DNA of 64,000 nucleotides from UBA5336 sp964415675 (GTDB taxonomy: Bacteria > Pseudomonadota > Alphaproteobacteria > Caulobacterales > Hyphomonadaceae): NCBI GenBank assembly GCA_964415675.1, contig CAYQBG010000008.1:62001-126000 (forward strand), given 5' to 3'. Positions 54,400 to 63,752 of this stretch are shown here, piece by piece. A program made the position numbers and the translations under genes. The first letter of the stretch is position 1, and every line of letters begins with the position of its first letter. A model generated the notes under the pieces. The model saw nothing but the letters and a program-made list of their open reading frames with translations. It was not told the DNA's origin and ran no database searches.

Positions 54400-55593
54400 T
54401 CACCTCAGCTTCAGCGTGGCCAGGCCCGCCAGTGAGAACATCACTGACAGGATCCAGAAGCGCACGACGACGCGCGTTTCCGGCCAGTTCTTTTTCTGGA
54501 AATGATGGTGCAATGGCGCCATCGCGAAGATCCGCCGGCCCTCGCCGGTCAGGCGGCGTGTCAGCTTGAACCAGCCCACCTGCAGGATCACCGACAGGGC
54601 TTCGAGAACGAACAGACCGCCAATCACTACCAGCGCAAATTCATGCTTCACCGCCACTGCAACGACACCCAGCAGCGCGCCTAGGCCGAGCGATCCGGTA
54701 TCGCCCATGAAGACCTGGGCCGGATAGGCATTGAACCATAAAAAGCCCATACCGGCCCCGATCATCGCGGCCAGCGTCACGGCGATTTCCCCGGTCCCCG
54801 GCGCAAACTGGATGCCGAGATAGTCGGAAAAGATGAAATTGCCGGTCAGGTAGGCGATCAGTGCATAGGACGAGCACGCGAACATCATCGGCACGATGGC
54901 AAGGCCATCCAGGCCGTCCGTGAAATTGACTGCATTGGCCGATCCGACAATGACCAACATGCCGAACAGGACGAACAATCCGCCCAGCGGGAGGAAATAA
55001 TCATTCACGAAGGGCACCGCCACACCGCCGGCAAAGCTGGCATCATTCGGCTCTATCGAGGTCTTGGGTGCCAGCGACGCAATCTGTTCCGCCAGCGGCG
55101 TCAGCGCGCCCCACTCGGCATGCCCGTCCGGAGTGTGAGCGCCATGAAGGCCCATGATAAAGGCGCAGGCGAGCCCCGCCACCAGGAATTCCACCAGCAG
55201 CCGGATCCGCGCCGAAACGCCCGCATCGGTCTGCTTCTTGACCTTGGCACGGTCATCGAAATAGCCAAGCAGCGCGAAGCTGGCGGTCACGAAAAGGATA
55301 ACCGAGGTATAGGGATTGCCGAGATCGGACCAGAGCAATGCGGAGATGAACAGGCCCAGCCAGATAATGAAGCCGCCCATGGTTGGCGTGCCACGCTTGG
55401 CCATCTGGTCCTCGAATGACAGGTCACGGATCGGCTGGCCCTGGCCCTGGCTGGCGCGCAAGCGGTTAATGATCGGTCCGCCGAGAATGACGGCAATCGC
55501 AAAAGCGGTGACGACCGCCGCGCCGGAGCGGAAGGTGATGTAATTCAGGAGATTGAAAAGGCCGCTCTCGGCCGCGAGAAATTCATACAGCAT
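54400..55593 (-). CDS. mraY: Phospho-N-acetylmuramoyl-pentapeptide transferase
   Basis: MraY moves phospho-MurNAc-pentapeptide onto undecaprenyl phosphate, giving lipid I. Family motifs are intact: RGTPTMGG, GYFDDRAKV, NAVNFTDGLDGLA, and APLHHHFQKK. The 397-aa length exceeds the usual about 360; the extra residues (about 30) lie in a loop around residues 155-195 with little similarity to the family. It overlaps murF by 11 bp. Confidence 0.96.
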   Translation of the reverse strand: MLYEFLAAESGLFNLLNYITFRSGAAVVTAFAIAVILGGPIINRLRASQGQGQPIRDLSFEDQMAKRGTPTMGGFIIWLGLFISALLWSDLGNPYTSVILFVTASFALLGYFDDRAKVKKQTDAGVSARIRLLVEFLVAGLACAFIMGLHGAHTPDGHAEWGALTPLAEQIASLAPKTSIEPNDASFAGGVAVPFVNDYFLPLGGLFVLFGMLVIVGSANAVNFTDGLDGLAIVPMMFACSSYALIAYLTGNFIFSDYLGIQFAPGTGEIAVTLAAMIGAGMGFLWFNAYPAQVFMGDTGSLGLGALLGVVAVAVKHEFALVVIGGLFVLEALSVILQVGWFKLTRRLTGEGRRIFAMAPLHHHFQKKNWPETRVVVRFWILSVMFSLAGLATLKLR

Positions 55594-57025
55594 CTTGACC
55601 CCTTGCGGCGCTTTCTGCCCCGCTGCCCATCACGCCCGCCGAAACGTCCCGGCTCCATTGGCGAAGCGCATCAGCAAGCCGTCCCATCCCGGAGGCATTC
55701 GAGCCCTTGATCAAGAGCACATCGCGATCACGAACAGAGTTTTTAACCTTTTCTTCAAGAGAATCGGCCGTCTCAGCCCGCACGCAGGCGATTCCCGCCT
55801 GAAGTGCATCCTCCAGCGCCGACATCGCCTCTCCGGCGAGAAAGACCTCTTCGACGCCTGCCGCCCTGATCGGTGCAGCCAGGCCCGCATGTTCGTGCGC
55901 AGAGCCCTCACCGATCTCCAGCATCTCACCCAGCGCGGCGAGCCGCCGGCCAGCCGGACGCCCGGCGAGCGCACTCAAGGCTGCGCGCATGCTTTCGGGA
56001 TTGGCATTATAAGCATCATCGATCATCAGCGCGGTGCCGCCGCCCGGAAGGTGCAGCGTCGCGACCGTGCCACGTCCCGGCGGCGGCCCGAAACCACGAA
56101 GGGCTTCGGCGGCATCCTCGATTGCAATTCCGGTCAGCGTGGCCATCAGCAGGGCTGCAGCGGCATTCAGCCCCCAATGATCGCCGACCGCCGCCAGTTC
56201 GACTCTCACACGCCGCCCTGTCAGCTCGATCTCGGCAAGACTGGTCATGCCATCGCTTTCCATGGAAACCAGCCGCGCTGTCGATGCGCTGTCGGTGCCA
56301 AAACTCTCAAGGCTGGCCGTCGGGCAGGCCGCCCGGCCCCGCTCGGCCAGCCTGTCACGGAAGGCATCATCCTGGGGGACAATGATCGTCCCGCCCGCTT
56401 CCAGGCCTGCGAAAATATCGGCTTTCTCGTCTGCGACGGCCTCGATGGTGCCCATGCCCTCCAGATGCGCCGGCGCGATCTTGGTAATGAGAGCATGATG
56501 CGGGCGGACGAGGCGCGAGCGCGGTGCGATTTCGCCCGGCGTGCTCATGCCGACCTCAAACACCGCGCGCGCCGTCGCTTCCGGCATCCGCGCCAGCGTG
56601 AGCGGAACGCCCCACTGATTGTTGAAGCTTTTCTCCGACCAGTGAGCCGGCCCGGCTGCGCGGAAGATCTGCGCCAGCATTTCCTTCACCGAAGTCTTGC
56701 CGACAGATCCTGTCACGGCTGTACGGATAGCGGCCGATCGGGCACGGGCGGCCACCGCCATCTGTTCCAGCGCGGCCATGACATCATCGACGATGACTTG
56801 CGGCCCCTCGCCCACATGGCGCGAGACAAGCGCTCCGGCCGCTCCCTTCTCGAATGCGGCCTCGGCGAACTCATGTCCGTCTCGCGCATCCGTGAGAGCG
56901 ACGAACAATTCGCCCGGTTCGAGACTGCGCGAATCGATCGAAACGCCGGACGCCGTGAAGGGCGCGGTGACCTGCCCGCCCGTGGCGTCATGCAGGTCGG
57001 CTGCGGTCCAGGTCGCTTTAGCCAT
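55583..57025 (-). CDS. murF: UDP-MurNAc-tripeptide--D-alanyl-D-alanine ligase
   Basis: MurF adds D-Ala-D-Ala to the tripeptide. The 480-aa protein has SRSLEPGELFVAL, the P-loop TGSVGKTSVKEML, NNQWGVPLTL, and DDAYNANPES. It overlaps murE by 8 bp and mraY by 11 bp. Confidence 0.95.
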   Translation of the reverse strand: MAKATWTAADLHDATGGQVTAPFTASGVSIDSRSLEPGELFVALTDARDGHEFAEAAFEKGAAGALVSRHVGEGPQVIVDDVMAALEQMAVAARARSAAIRTAVTGSVGKTSVKEMLAQIFRAAGPAHWSEKSFNNQWGVPLTLARMPEATARAVFEVGMSTPGEIAPRSRLVRPHHALITKIAPAHLEGMGTIEAVADEKADIFAGLEAGGTIIVPQDDAFRDRLAERGRAACPTASLESFGTDSASTARLVSMESDGMTSLAEIELTGRRVRVELAAVGDHWGLNAAAALLMATLTGIAIEDAAEALRGFGPPPGRGTVATLHLPGGGTALMIDDAYNANPESMRAALSALAGRPAGRRLAALGEMLEIGEGSAHEHAGLAAPIRAAGVEEVFLAGEAMSALEDALQAGIACVRAETADSLEEKVKNSVRDRDVLLIKGSNASGMGRLADALRQWSRDVSAGVMGSGAESAARGQDAV

Positions 57026-58460
57026 TCGCTGTCTCCCCGAGCAGGTTCAGCGCCGTCTCCTGATCGGAGAAGGGCACCACGGTCGCGCCGATAATCTGGC
57101 CGGTTTCATGACCCTTGCCGGCGATCAGGAGGGTGTCGCCCCTGCCCAGCTGCGCGATCCCTTCGGCAATGGCCTGGGCGCGCTCGCCAATCTCGATCGC
57201 ATCCGGGCATGTCTTCATGATGGCACTGCGAATGGCGGCCGGGTCCTCGCTGCGGGGATTGTCGTCGGTGACAATCACGAGGTCGGCATGGCGCGCGGCG
57301 ACCTCACCCATGAGCGGGCGTTTGAGCGCATCCCGGTCCCCCCCGCAGCCAAAGACGAGAACCAGTCTTCCGGCCGTATGCGGACGCGCGGCGCGCAGGA
57401 GCGTGTCGAGACCATCCGGCGTATGGGCATAATCGACGAAGACGCCTGCGCCCGCGCTGGTCTCCCCGACGAATTCCAGCCGCCCCTTGACCGGTTTCAG
57501 CGCCTCCATACCCTTGGCGACACTCTCAAAGCCCATGCCGAGCGCCAGCGCGAGGCCGGCCGCGGTGAGGGCGTTGAGCGCCTGGAACTCTCCGATCAGC
57601 GGCAATTCGACGGTGACCTCCTCGCCCGCCCATTTCAGGAACAGGCGCTGGCCGGTCGCACGAGGCATAAGTTCGGCGATCTTCAGATCCTGTCCGCGCC
57701 AGCCCACTGACACAGGCTTGAGACCGGCAGCCACCGCCGCCTGCTCGAACGGCGCGCGCATATCGCTGTCGGCATTGATCACCGCCGGAATGCCGCGCGG
57801 GGCCAGCTGCGAGAAAAGGCGTAGCTTGGCTGCCAGATAGGCTTCCATTGTCGGGTGATAGTCGAGATGGTCCTGGGTGAAATTCGTGAAGGCCACACCC
57901 GCCAGCTTCACCCCGTCGAGGCGGTACTGGACAAGCCCGTGCGAGGAAGCCTCCATCGCGCAGTGAGTCACACCCTGACGCGCAAGCTGTGCGAGTGTAG
58001 CGTGAATCGCGACCGGGTCGGGCGTGGTATGACCGAGATCGATGACACCGTCGGGCCCCACAGCGCCGAGCGTGCCCATGGAGGCACCGCGCTTGCCGCC
58101 AGCCGCCCAGATCTGGCGCAGGAAATCGACCGTCGAGCTTTTGCCGTTTGTTCCGGTTATCGCGACCATGCAGTCGGGCTGTCCGCCGAAGAAACGCGCC
58201 GCCGCTTTCGCAAGCGCCAGGCGCGGCTCGCGATCCAACACCAGCGCTGCCGGTCCGGTATCGGCCTCGCGGTCGCTGACCACCGCAACCGCACCGGCCT
58301 CGACAGCCTGCGCGATATAGTCCTGCCCATCGGCGCTCACACCCTTCAGCGCGGCGAATACATAGCCCGGCCTGACCTGGCGACTGTCGGCTGTCAGGCC
58401 GGTCACGGTACGCATCGCCGCGTCTGTCGGTGCGGCCGGGAAAAGGTCTTTCAGCGTCAT
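57018..58460 (-). CDS. murE: UDP-MurNAc-L-Ala-D-Glu--meso-diaminopimelate ligase
   Basis: MurE adds the third amino acid of the stem. The 480-aa protein has DSRQVRPGYVFAAL, the P-loop TGTNGKSSTVDFL, and the DNPR motif (DDNPRSEDP) that selects meso-diaminopimelate over lysine, as expected in a Gram-negative. It overlaps ftsI by 4 bp. Confidence 0.96.
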   Translation of the reverse strand: MTLKDLFPAAPTDAAMRTVTGLTADSRQVRPGYVFAALKGVSADGQDYIAQAVEAGAVAVVSDREADTGPAALVLDREPRLALAKAAARFFGGQPDCMVAITGTNGKSSTVDFLRQIWAAGGKRGASMGTLGAVGPDGVIDLGHTTPDPVAIHATLAQLARQGVTHCAMEASSHGLVQYRLDGVKLAGVAFTNFTQDHLDYHPTMEAYLAAKLRLFSQLAPRGIPAVINADSDMRAPFEQAAVAAGLKPVSVGWRGQDLKIAELMPRATGQRLFLKWAGEEVTVELPLIGEFQALNALTAAGLALALGMGFESVAKGMEALKPVKGRLEFVGETSAGAGVFVDYAHTPDGLDTLLRAARPHTAGRLVLVFGCGGDRDALKRPLMGEVAARHADLVIVTDDNPRSEDPAAIRSAIMKTCPDAIEIGERAQAIAEGIAQLGRGDTLLIAGKGHETGQIIGATVVPFSDQETALNLLGETANG

Positions 58461-60130
58461 AGATTGCTCCTTGTCTCGGACACGGAGCGGATGGGCAGTC
58501 CTCGCGGGCGCTCATCCTCGAAGCGTGGCTTGACGCCAAGCAGCGGGGCAATGCGCTCGATCACGCGCCCGGCGGTGGGCGCGGCATTATAGGCGGCAGT
58601 TCCGCCCACCATCACTCCGTCGGCCTCATGGGCCTTGGGATGATCGAGCACGATCAATACGGCGTATTCGGGGCGATCGGCGGGGAAAACCGCCGCAAAG
58701 GCCGTGATATTCTCTGTCGTCGAATAACCGCCGGGAACAGGCTTCTCTGCCGTGCCGGTCTTGCCGGCGATCCGATAGCCGGCAATATCGGCGCGCGTCC
58801 CGGTGCCGCGCGTGACGGCCTCGCGCAGCATCGCCGTCACAAGCCGCGCAGTCGGCGCAGCCATCACGCGGCGGGGCCGGCGCGCACTGTCGTCGCCTGC
58901 GGCGTTTTTCAGAAGTGTCGCCGGCATGATCTCGCCATCATTGGCCAGGGCGGAAAAGCCGCTTGCGAAGGCCAGCGGGGAGACGGCAATGCCATGGCCA
59001 TAGCTCGTCGTGGCCGAGGTCAGCTCGTCCCAGCTTTGCGGCAGGATCGGCGCAGCGCTGCTGGCCAGCTCAACCGGTGCACGAGAGAGCAGGCCCAGCC
59101 GGCGATAAAAGGCCTGCTGGCGGCGCGACCCTGTCAGCATGGCAATCCGCACGGTCCCCACATTGGAGCTTTCAGCCACGATGTCAGCGGCATCCGCAGG
59201 CCCGAGGCGCGCATGATGATCCTCTATAATCTTCCCGGCAATTTCCAGTGGCTTGGTCAGATCGAACCGGTCATCAGGATGCAGCACGCCCGCCTCCAGC
59301 GCGGCGGCCACGGTAAGCGGCTTGAAGACCGAGCCAAGCTCATAGACCGCGCCGGCGGCCCGGTTCAGTCTGGCGGCATCCGATCCGGGCAGCTCCGAGG
59401 CACGGTTCGGATTGATCGGCGGCCAGCTGGCGAGAGCGAACACCTCGCCCGTGCGTGCCTCAATCACCACCCCGGCGCCGCCGTCAATGTCATGGATCGC
59501 AGCAGCAGCAGACAGTTCGGCTTCCAGAGCAAACTGCACACCGGAATGCAGTGTCAGCCGGAGGGGCTGGCCTCCGCCCGCAAGCCGGTCATCCAGCGCG
59601 AATTCCACCCCGGCGAGGCCCTGCCCATCAATCCCGGCAAAGCCCAGCACATGCCCGGCGAGTGTGCCGCGTGGATAAGCGCGCCGGCTTTCGCGGCGAA
59701 AGCCGAGACCTTCGAGGCCCAGCTCGAATACCGCCTGGCGCTGGCGCGGCGTCAGGCCCCGGCGAACCCAGACAAAAGCACGTTCACGGTTTGCAAGGCG
59801 CTCAGCCAGCGCCGCCTCGTCAATATCCCCGAAGAGCCGCCCAAGCTCGCGGGCGACTTCCACCGGATCCCATATCGCGCGCGGGTCGGCAAAGAGCGAG
59901 TAGACATCCACCGATGTCGCCAGCAATTCACCATTGCGGTCGATAATGTCGGCGCGGATGTCACGCGCCGCGAACACATCGGTGACACCGCTCTCGCCAA
60001 CGGGACGCGACAGGGCCACCGCACTGCCCTTGATCGCAACCGCGCCAAGCGCGAGACCGAGACCCAGCGCCACCAGACGCGCGCGCAGCCCGCTTTCGCT
60101 TCGATGCAGTGCCTGAAGCGCGCGGATCAT
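58457..60130 (-). CDS. ftsI: Division peptidoglycan transpeptidase (PBP3)
   Basis: FtsI cross-links septal peptidoglycan with FtsW. The 557-aa protein has one N-terminal membrane helix (about 20-40), a pedestal domain, and a class-B transpeptidase domain with S267-VFK (nucleophile), S321-S-N323, and K457-TGT. It overlaps ftsL by 4 bp and murE by 4 bp. Confidence 0.95.
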   Translation of the reverse strand: MIRALQALHRSESGLRARLVALGLGLALGAVAIKGSAVALSRPVGESGVTDVFAARDIRADIIDRNGELLATSVDVYSLFADPRAIWDPVEVARELGRLFGDIDEAALAERLANRERAFVWVRRGLTPRQRQAVFELGLEGLGFRRESRRAYPRGTLAGHVLGFAGIDGQGLAGVEFALDDRLAGGGQPLRLTLHSGVQFALEAELSAAAAIHDIDGGAGVVIEARTGEVFALASWPPINPNRASELPGSDAARLNRAAGAVYELGSVFKPLTVAAALEAGVLHPDDRFDLTKPLEIAGKIIEDHHARLGPADAADIVAESSNVGTVRIAMLTGSRRQQAFYRRLGLLSRAPVELASSAAPILPQSWDELTSATTSYGHGIAVSPLAFASGFSALANDGEIMPATLLKNAAGDDSARRPRRVMAAPTARLVTAMLREAVTRGTGTRADIAGYRIAGKTGTAEKPVPGGYSTTENITAFAAVFPADRPEYAVLIVLDHPKAHEADGVMVGGTAAYNAAPTAGRVIERIAPLLGVKPRFEDERPRGLPIRSVSETRSNL

Positions 60131-60435
60131 TCGCCTGCCCCCCGCGCAGCCACGGGGCCGGCCACAAGATCAAGGTCGCCTGCGGAGACGAACTGATGCG
60201 CTCGCGCGGGGCCCATGCCAAGCTCAGAGCGGGCATATTCTTCGATCCATTCGCGGCGGCTCATATGAGACAGTTCCGCCTCCAGAAGTGCCTTGCGCGC
60301 CTGCGCGTCGGCGATCTGCATCTCGATCTGCGCGATCTCGGCTGCAGCATCGCGCGCGCCATATTTCGCCCTGTAGAGACTGAAAATCAGAAGGGCGACG
60401 ACGATCAATCCGAATACGAAGGCACGACGGCTCAT
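60127..60435 (-). CDS. ftsL: Cell division protein FtsL
   Basis: A 102-aa bitopic protein: one transmembrane helix (about residues 5-22) and a periplasmic coiled coil (AAAEIAQIEMQIADAQARKALLEAELS). FtsL forms the FtsQLB complex that activates FtsWI. Sequence is poorly conserved in general; position between rsmH and ftsI, and the helix/coil layout, make the call. Both ends overlap neighbours by 4 bp. Confidence 0.85.
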   Translation of the reverse strand: MSRRAFVFGLIVVALLIFSLYRAKYGARDAAAEIAQIEMQIADAQARKALLEAELSHMSRREWIEEYARSELGMGPARAHQFVSAGDLDLVAGPVAARGAGE

Positions 60436-61424
60436 TTTGCAGTCTCCAGCTTGTCCAGGGGCGGCAGGCCGAAACCCGCCTCCACCGGAGAATCCCAGGC
60501 CGGCGCCTGGCTGCGCAAACCCGAGCGCAGCCGCGCCGAACGCGCACGCGGATTGTCGGCCAGTTCGGTTTCCGAAGGCTCAACAGGCTTGCGCCGGGTG
60601 AGAATGAAGCTCGGCTCGGGGCCGGCACTGCGACCGGGCAGATGGCGAGAGCCCGCACCGGCGCCGCCCGAACGCTCGCGGAAGAACTGTTTTACCAGCC
60701 GGTCTTCGAGCGAATGAAAGGTGATGACCACCAACCGACCACCCGCACCCAGAACCCGCTCGGCCGCAACCAGCGCGCGCGCCAGCTCGCCAAGCTCGTC
60801 ATTGATATACATGCGGATCGCCTGGAAGGTTCGCGTTGCGGGATGCGTGCGCGCGCCGCGCCGCCCGCCCAGCGCGGTTTCGACCAGGCTCGCAAGATCA
60901 CCCGTGGTCTCGAAAGGCGTCTCTCCCCTGCGCGCATGGATCGCGCGGGCAATGCGCCGGCTCTGGCGCTCCTCGCCAAGGCGGAAGATCACATTGGCGA
61001 GCTCGGCTTCGGCCAGCTGGTTCACCGCGTCGGCGGCGCTCGGTCCTGTCCGGCCCATGCGCATGTCAAGCGGACCGTCGCGCATGAAGGAAAACCCACG
61101 CCCGGCTTCGTCGATCTGGAAGGAAGAGACACCGAGATCGAGAACGATACCGTCCAGATGCGGATAACCGGCACCTTCTGCCAGCCGGTCCAGGTCGCCA
61201 AAACGCCCAAGCAGCGGCAACAAACGCGGCTCACGCTCAGCCATCTGCTCGGCCCGGGAAATAGCGTCGAGATCGCGGTCAACACCCAGCACACGGCAAT
61301 CGGCAGCCGCGAGAATCGCTCGGGCATACCCCCCACCCCCGAACGTACCGTCGAGATGGGTCTCGCCAGCGACCGGCGCGAGCGCGCCAAGCATTTCGTT
61401 CAGGAGGACGGGAACATGCGACAT
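60432..61424 (-). CDS. rsmH: 16S rRNA (cytosine-1402-N4)-methyltransferase
   Basis: RsmH (MraW) methylates C1402 of 16S rRNA. The 330-aa protein has VLLNEML, SAM motif DGTFGGGGYARAIL, LDLGVSSFQID and the C-terminal FHSLEDRLVKQFFRE. Its start shares one base with the mraZ stop (TGATG). Confidence 0.96.
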   Translation of the reverse strand: MSHVPVLLNEMLGALAPVAGETHLDGTFGGGGYARAILAAADCRVLGVDRDLDAISRAEQMAEREPRLLPLLGRFGDLDRLAEGAGYPHLDGIVLDLGVSSFQIDEAGRGFSFMRDGPLDMRMGRTGPSAADAVNQLAEAELANVIFRLGEERQSRRIARAIHARRGETPFETTGDLASLVETALGGRRGARTHPATRTFQAIRMYINDELGELARALVAAERVLGAGGRLVVITFHSLEDRLVKQFFRERSGGAGAGSRHLPGRSAGPEPSFILTRRKPVEPSETELADNPRARSARLRSGLRSQAPAWDSPVEAGFGLPPLDKLETAK

Positions 61425-61930
61425 CAGTCTTCGTCTCCCGTGACAAGGGAAAGCCCGGGGACACCGCCTGCCGCGATAGCCGCATCATAGGGGGCAGCCA
61501 GAGCGTTGATGACTTCCGGATCGGCCGCAGCCGCAGCCATTTCGGCCTCATAGGACGCATAAGCGACCGGATCCCAGACCTGGAAACTGTCCATAGCCCC
61601 GACAAAGACGATCTTTCCGGTAATACCGGCATAGTCGAGCAGCTTCTCGGGAATCCGGATCCGTCCGGGATCGTCCATCTTCAGATCGGCCGAGCGCGAG
61701 ACGATGGCAGCGGTGAGCGCCTTGCGCTGACGCGACTGCAGCGACATCCGCGAAATCGTCTGCATATAGGTCGACATCAGTGCCTCACCTCCGCCCTCAA
61801 GGCATTTCGAACCATCGACAGCTGGCCACAGGAAGATCCGGCTGCCCCCACCCAGCGCCGACCGAAACGGCGCGGGCACAGACACCCGACCCTTAGAGTC
61901 AATGGCGCTCTCATAGGTGGAGACAAACAC
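61424..61930 (-). CDS. mraZ: Transcriptional regulator MraZ
   Basis: MraZ binds DNA upstream of its own gene and controls the dcw operon. The 168-aa protein has two AbrB-like half domains with SAIDSKGRVSVPAPFR and DPGRIRIPEKLLDYAGI. A GTG at 61930 (in the frame's FVSTYESAID start) is the likely initiation codon; no ATG fits better. Residues after about 145 form an Ala-rich tail. An array of TGGG repeats lies just upstream. Confidence 0.93.
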   Translation of the reverse strand: MFVSTYESAIDSKGRVSVPAPFRSALGGGSRIFLWPAVDGSKCLEGGGEALMSTYMQTISRMSLQSRQRKALTAAIVSRSADLKMDDPGRIRIPEKLLDYAGITGKIVFVGAMDSFQVWDPVAYASYEAEMAAAAADPEVINALAAPYDAAIAAGGVPGLSLVTGDED

Positions 61931-61973
61931 GCCCCGGCCCCAGTTCCGTCAGCCCTGATTGGAAAAACCCTAC

Positions 61974-62033
61974 TGGGATTTGGGCTAACATGGGAAGGCA
62001 TGGGCGCCAATGGGTTAGTTGGGCAGGGATGGG
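61974..62033. promoter_or_regulatory. Phased TGGG array, candidate MraZ operator
   Basis: TGGG occurs at 61974, 61981, 61991, 62001, 62011, 62020 and 62030 on the plus strand; from 61981 on, the steps are 10, 10, 10, 9 and 10 bp. MraZ of E. coli and mycoplasmas binds a few direct repeats of a TGGG/GTGG core at about this period, just before mraZ. Seven copies is more than the three or four usually described, and they lie on the strand opposite to mraZ. The array ends 44 bp from the GTG. Confidence 0.8.
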
Positions 62034-62093
62034 TTTCCACAGCCCTCTGTGATCGGAATATTATTCGAACATTTCAGGAATAATGCGGAACAC

Positions 62094-62128
62094 GACAAAA
62101 CCGGGAGTTGCGCCTACCGCACTCCCGG
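62094..62128 (-). terminator. Terminator of the S10 peptidase gene
   Basis: On the minus strand, CCGGGAGT and ACTCCCGG (8-bp arms) with further inner pairing are followed by TTTTGTC. It is 47 bp past the stop at 62175. Confidence 0.75.
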
Positions 62129-62174
62129 ATTGGAAAACATTTGGTTTTCAGAAGGTTAACGCTTGCAGCGTGAC

Positions 62175-63689
62175 CTATTCGCCACGGATGAAATTTCTGA
62201 CATCCTCGCTGAGGTTTTCCGCCTCTTCTTCCGCAAGGTACATCATGTGACCGGCCTGATAATAGGTGAAATCGACCCGGCCCAGATCGACCCCATTTCG
62301 GTAGAGGCTGAGCTCGGAGGCAAAGAATGGTGTGGCGAGATCATAATAACCCGATGCCACAAGGACACGCAGATCCTTGTTCTCGCGCAGCCCCTTGGCC
62401 AGATGCGGCGTGGGGTTGGGGAAGGCTGGCGAGCCGCGACCAGACGACCATTTCCAGTTCTGTCCGGGCTTGCCGGACAGGATCTTGTATTTCCGGTCGA
62501 AATCGACCCCGAGCCTGCGCGTGAGATGGTCATTCACCGCCGCCGTGTAGGCCGTGTCCATCCCATATCCGCTCGGATCATTGTCGTGATAATCGCCGAC
62601 GGTGAAATCGTCCTCACCAGTATAGCGCGCATCGAAACGCCCGATTGAGAGATCTTCCTTGCGCAGGAGCTCCTTGAAGAAACTTGTATCCATGCGGATG
62701 TCCTGGTCCAGGAGATAGGCGGGCGACAGGCCGACATAGGCGGACATCTCCTGCGCCACGCGCTGGCGCGAGCCTTCCGACAGGCTTGTTCCGCGAAGAA
62801 GCGCCGGCATGTAGCGATCCATGGCGAAGTTGCGAGCCTCATCTACAAACGCCTCAAAGTCGCCGCCCCATTCGCCGCGGTCGACCTTGTTGTGATGCCA
62901 GGCGGCCGCCGCGAAGCTTGGAAAAAAGGCGACCGGCGCGAGATCGTTGCCACGGCTGAAGCGGATCGTCTGAAAATCGAGGGCCGGCGAGATCAGTATT
63001 ACACCGTTCAGCGCCACGCCATTCCAGCCGCCCTGCAGCACCTCTGTAATCTGGGCTGCGCGGGTCCCGCCATAGCTTTCGCCGGCAACATATTTCGGGC
63101 TGTTCCAGCGGCCATTCTCGGTCAGCCAGATACGGATGAATTCGGCGATGCTCTCGGCGTCTTCCTGCAAACCGTGGAAGTCCGCCGGATCGGTCTCGCC
63201 AACAGCGCGCGAATAACCGGTGCCTACGGGATCGATGAAAACAAGATCGGTGACGTCCAGCAGCGAATGCGGATTGTCGACAATCGGATAGGGTGGCGCA
63301 CCGACATCGCTGGCATCAGACGGTGTCACCACACGCCGGGGGCCGAAGGCGCCCATATGCAGCCATACCGAAGACGATCCCGGACCGCCATTCCAGACGA
63401 ATGTGACGGGACGCCCGGCCGGATCTTCCGCACCGTCTTTCACATAAGCGATGGAAAAGATCGACGCTTTGGGAGTGTCATCCTCACTGCGAAGATAGGT
63501 TTCACCTGCCACAGCCGTGTAGTCGATCTGTGTTGCGCCCAGACGCAGCGACGCCGAACTCTCGAATGTCTGGGGCGCCTGCGTCTCATGCTGCGCGGGG
63601 GTGCCGGGCGCAGCAGCTTCCGTGTCGCGGGCCAGCGCAGGATCCTGGAAAAGAATGCCGGCAAAAAACAGGGCGAGAAGCATACGCAT
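62175..63689 (-). CDS. Secreted serine carboxypeptidase, S10 family
   Basis: A 504-aa protein with a signal peptide (cleaved near ALA-RD, about residue 20). The S10 triad is intact: the oxyanion WNGGPGSSS, nucleophile GESYGG, acid D in GYYDLATP, and H in GHMMY. It would remove C-terminal residues from peptides in the periplasm or outside. The ATG at 63689 has GGAGG upstream; an ATG two codons later is also possible. A terminator follows. Confidence 0.94.
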   Translation of the reverse strand: MRMLLALFFAGILFQDPALARDTEAAAPGTPAQHETQAPQTFESSASLRLGATQIDYTAVAGETYLRSEDDTPKASIFSIAYVKDGAEDPAGRPVTFVWNGGPGSSSVWLHMGAFGPRRVVTPSDASDVGAPPYPIVDNPHSLLDVTDLVFIDPVGTGYSRAVGETDPADFHGLQEDAESIAEFIRIWLTENGRWNSPKYVAGESYGGTRAAQITEVLQGGWNGVALNGVILISPALDFQTIRFSRGNDLAPVAFFPSFAAAAWHHNKVDRGEWGGDFEAFVDEARNFAMDRYMPALLRGTSLSEGSRQRVAQEMSAYVGLSPAYLLDQDIRMDTSFFKELLRKEDLSIGRFDARYTGEDDFTVGDYHDNDPSGYGMDTAYTAAVNDHLTRRLGVDFDRKYKILSGKPGQNWKWSSGRGSPAFPNPTPHLAKGLRENKDLRVLVASGYYDLATPFFASELSLYRNGVDLGRVDFTYYQAGHMMYLAEEEAENLSEDVRNFIRGE

Positions 63690-63752
63690 ATTACAGGCCT
63701 CCAGGCACGCAAACAATTTCGCCCTTGGATGCTAATGGATCCCGGAATCTTT

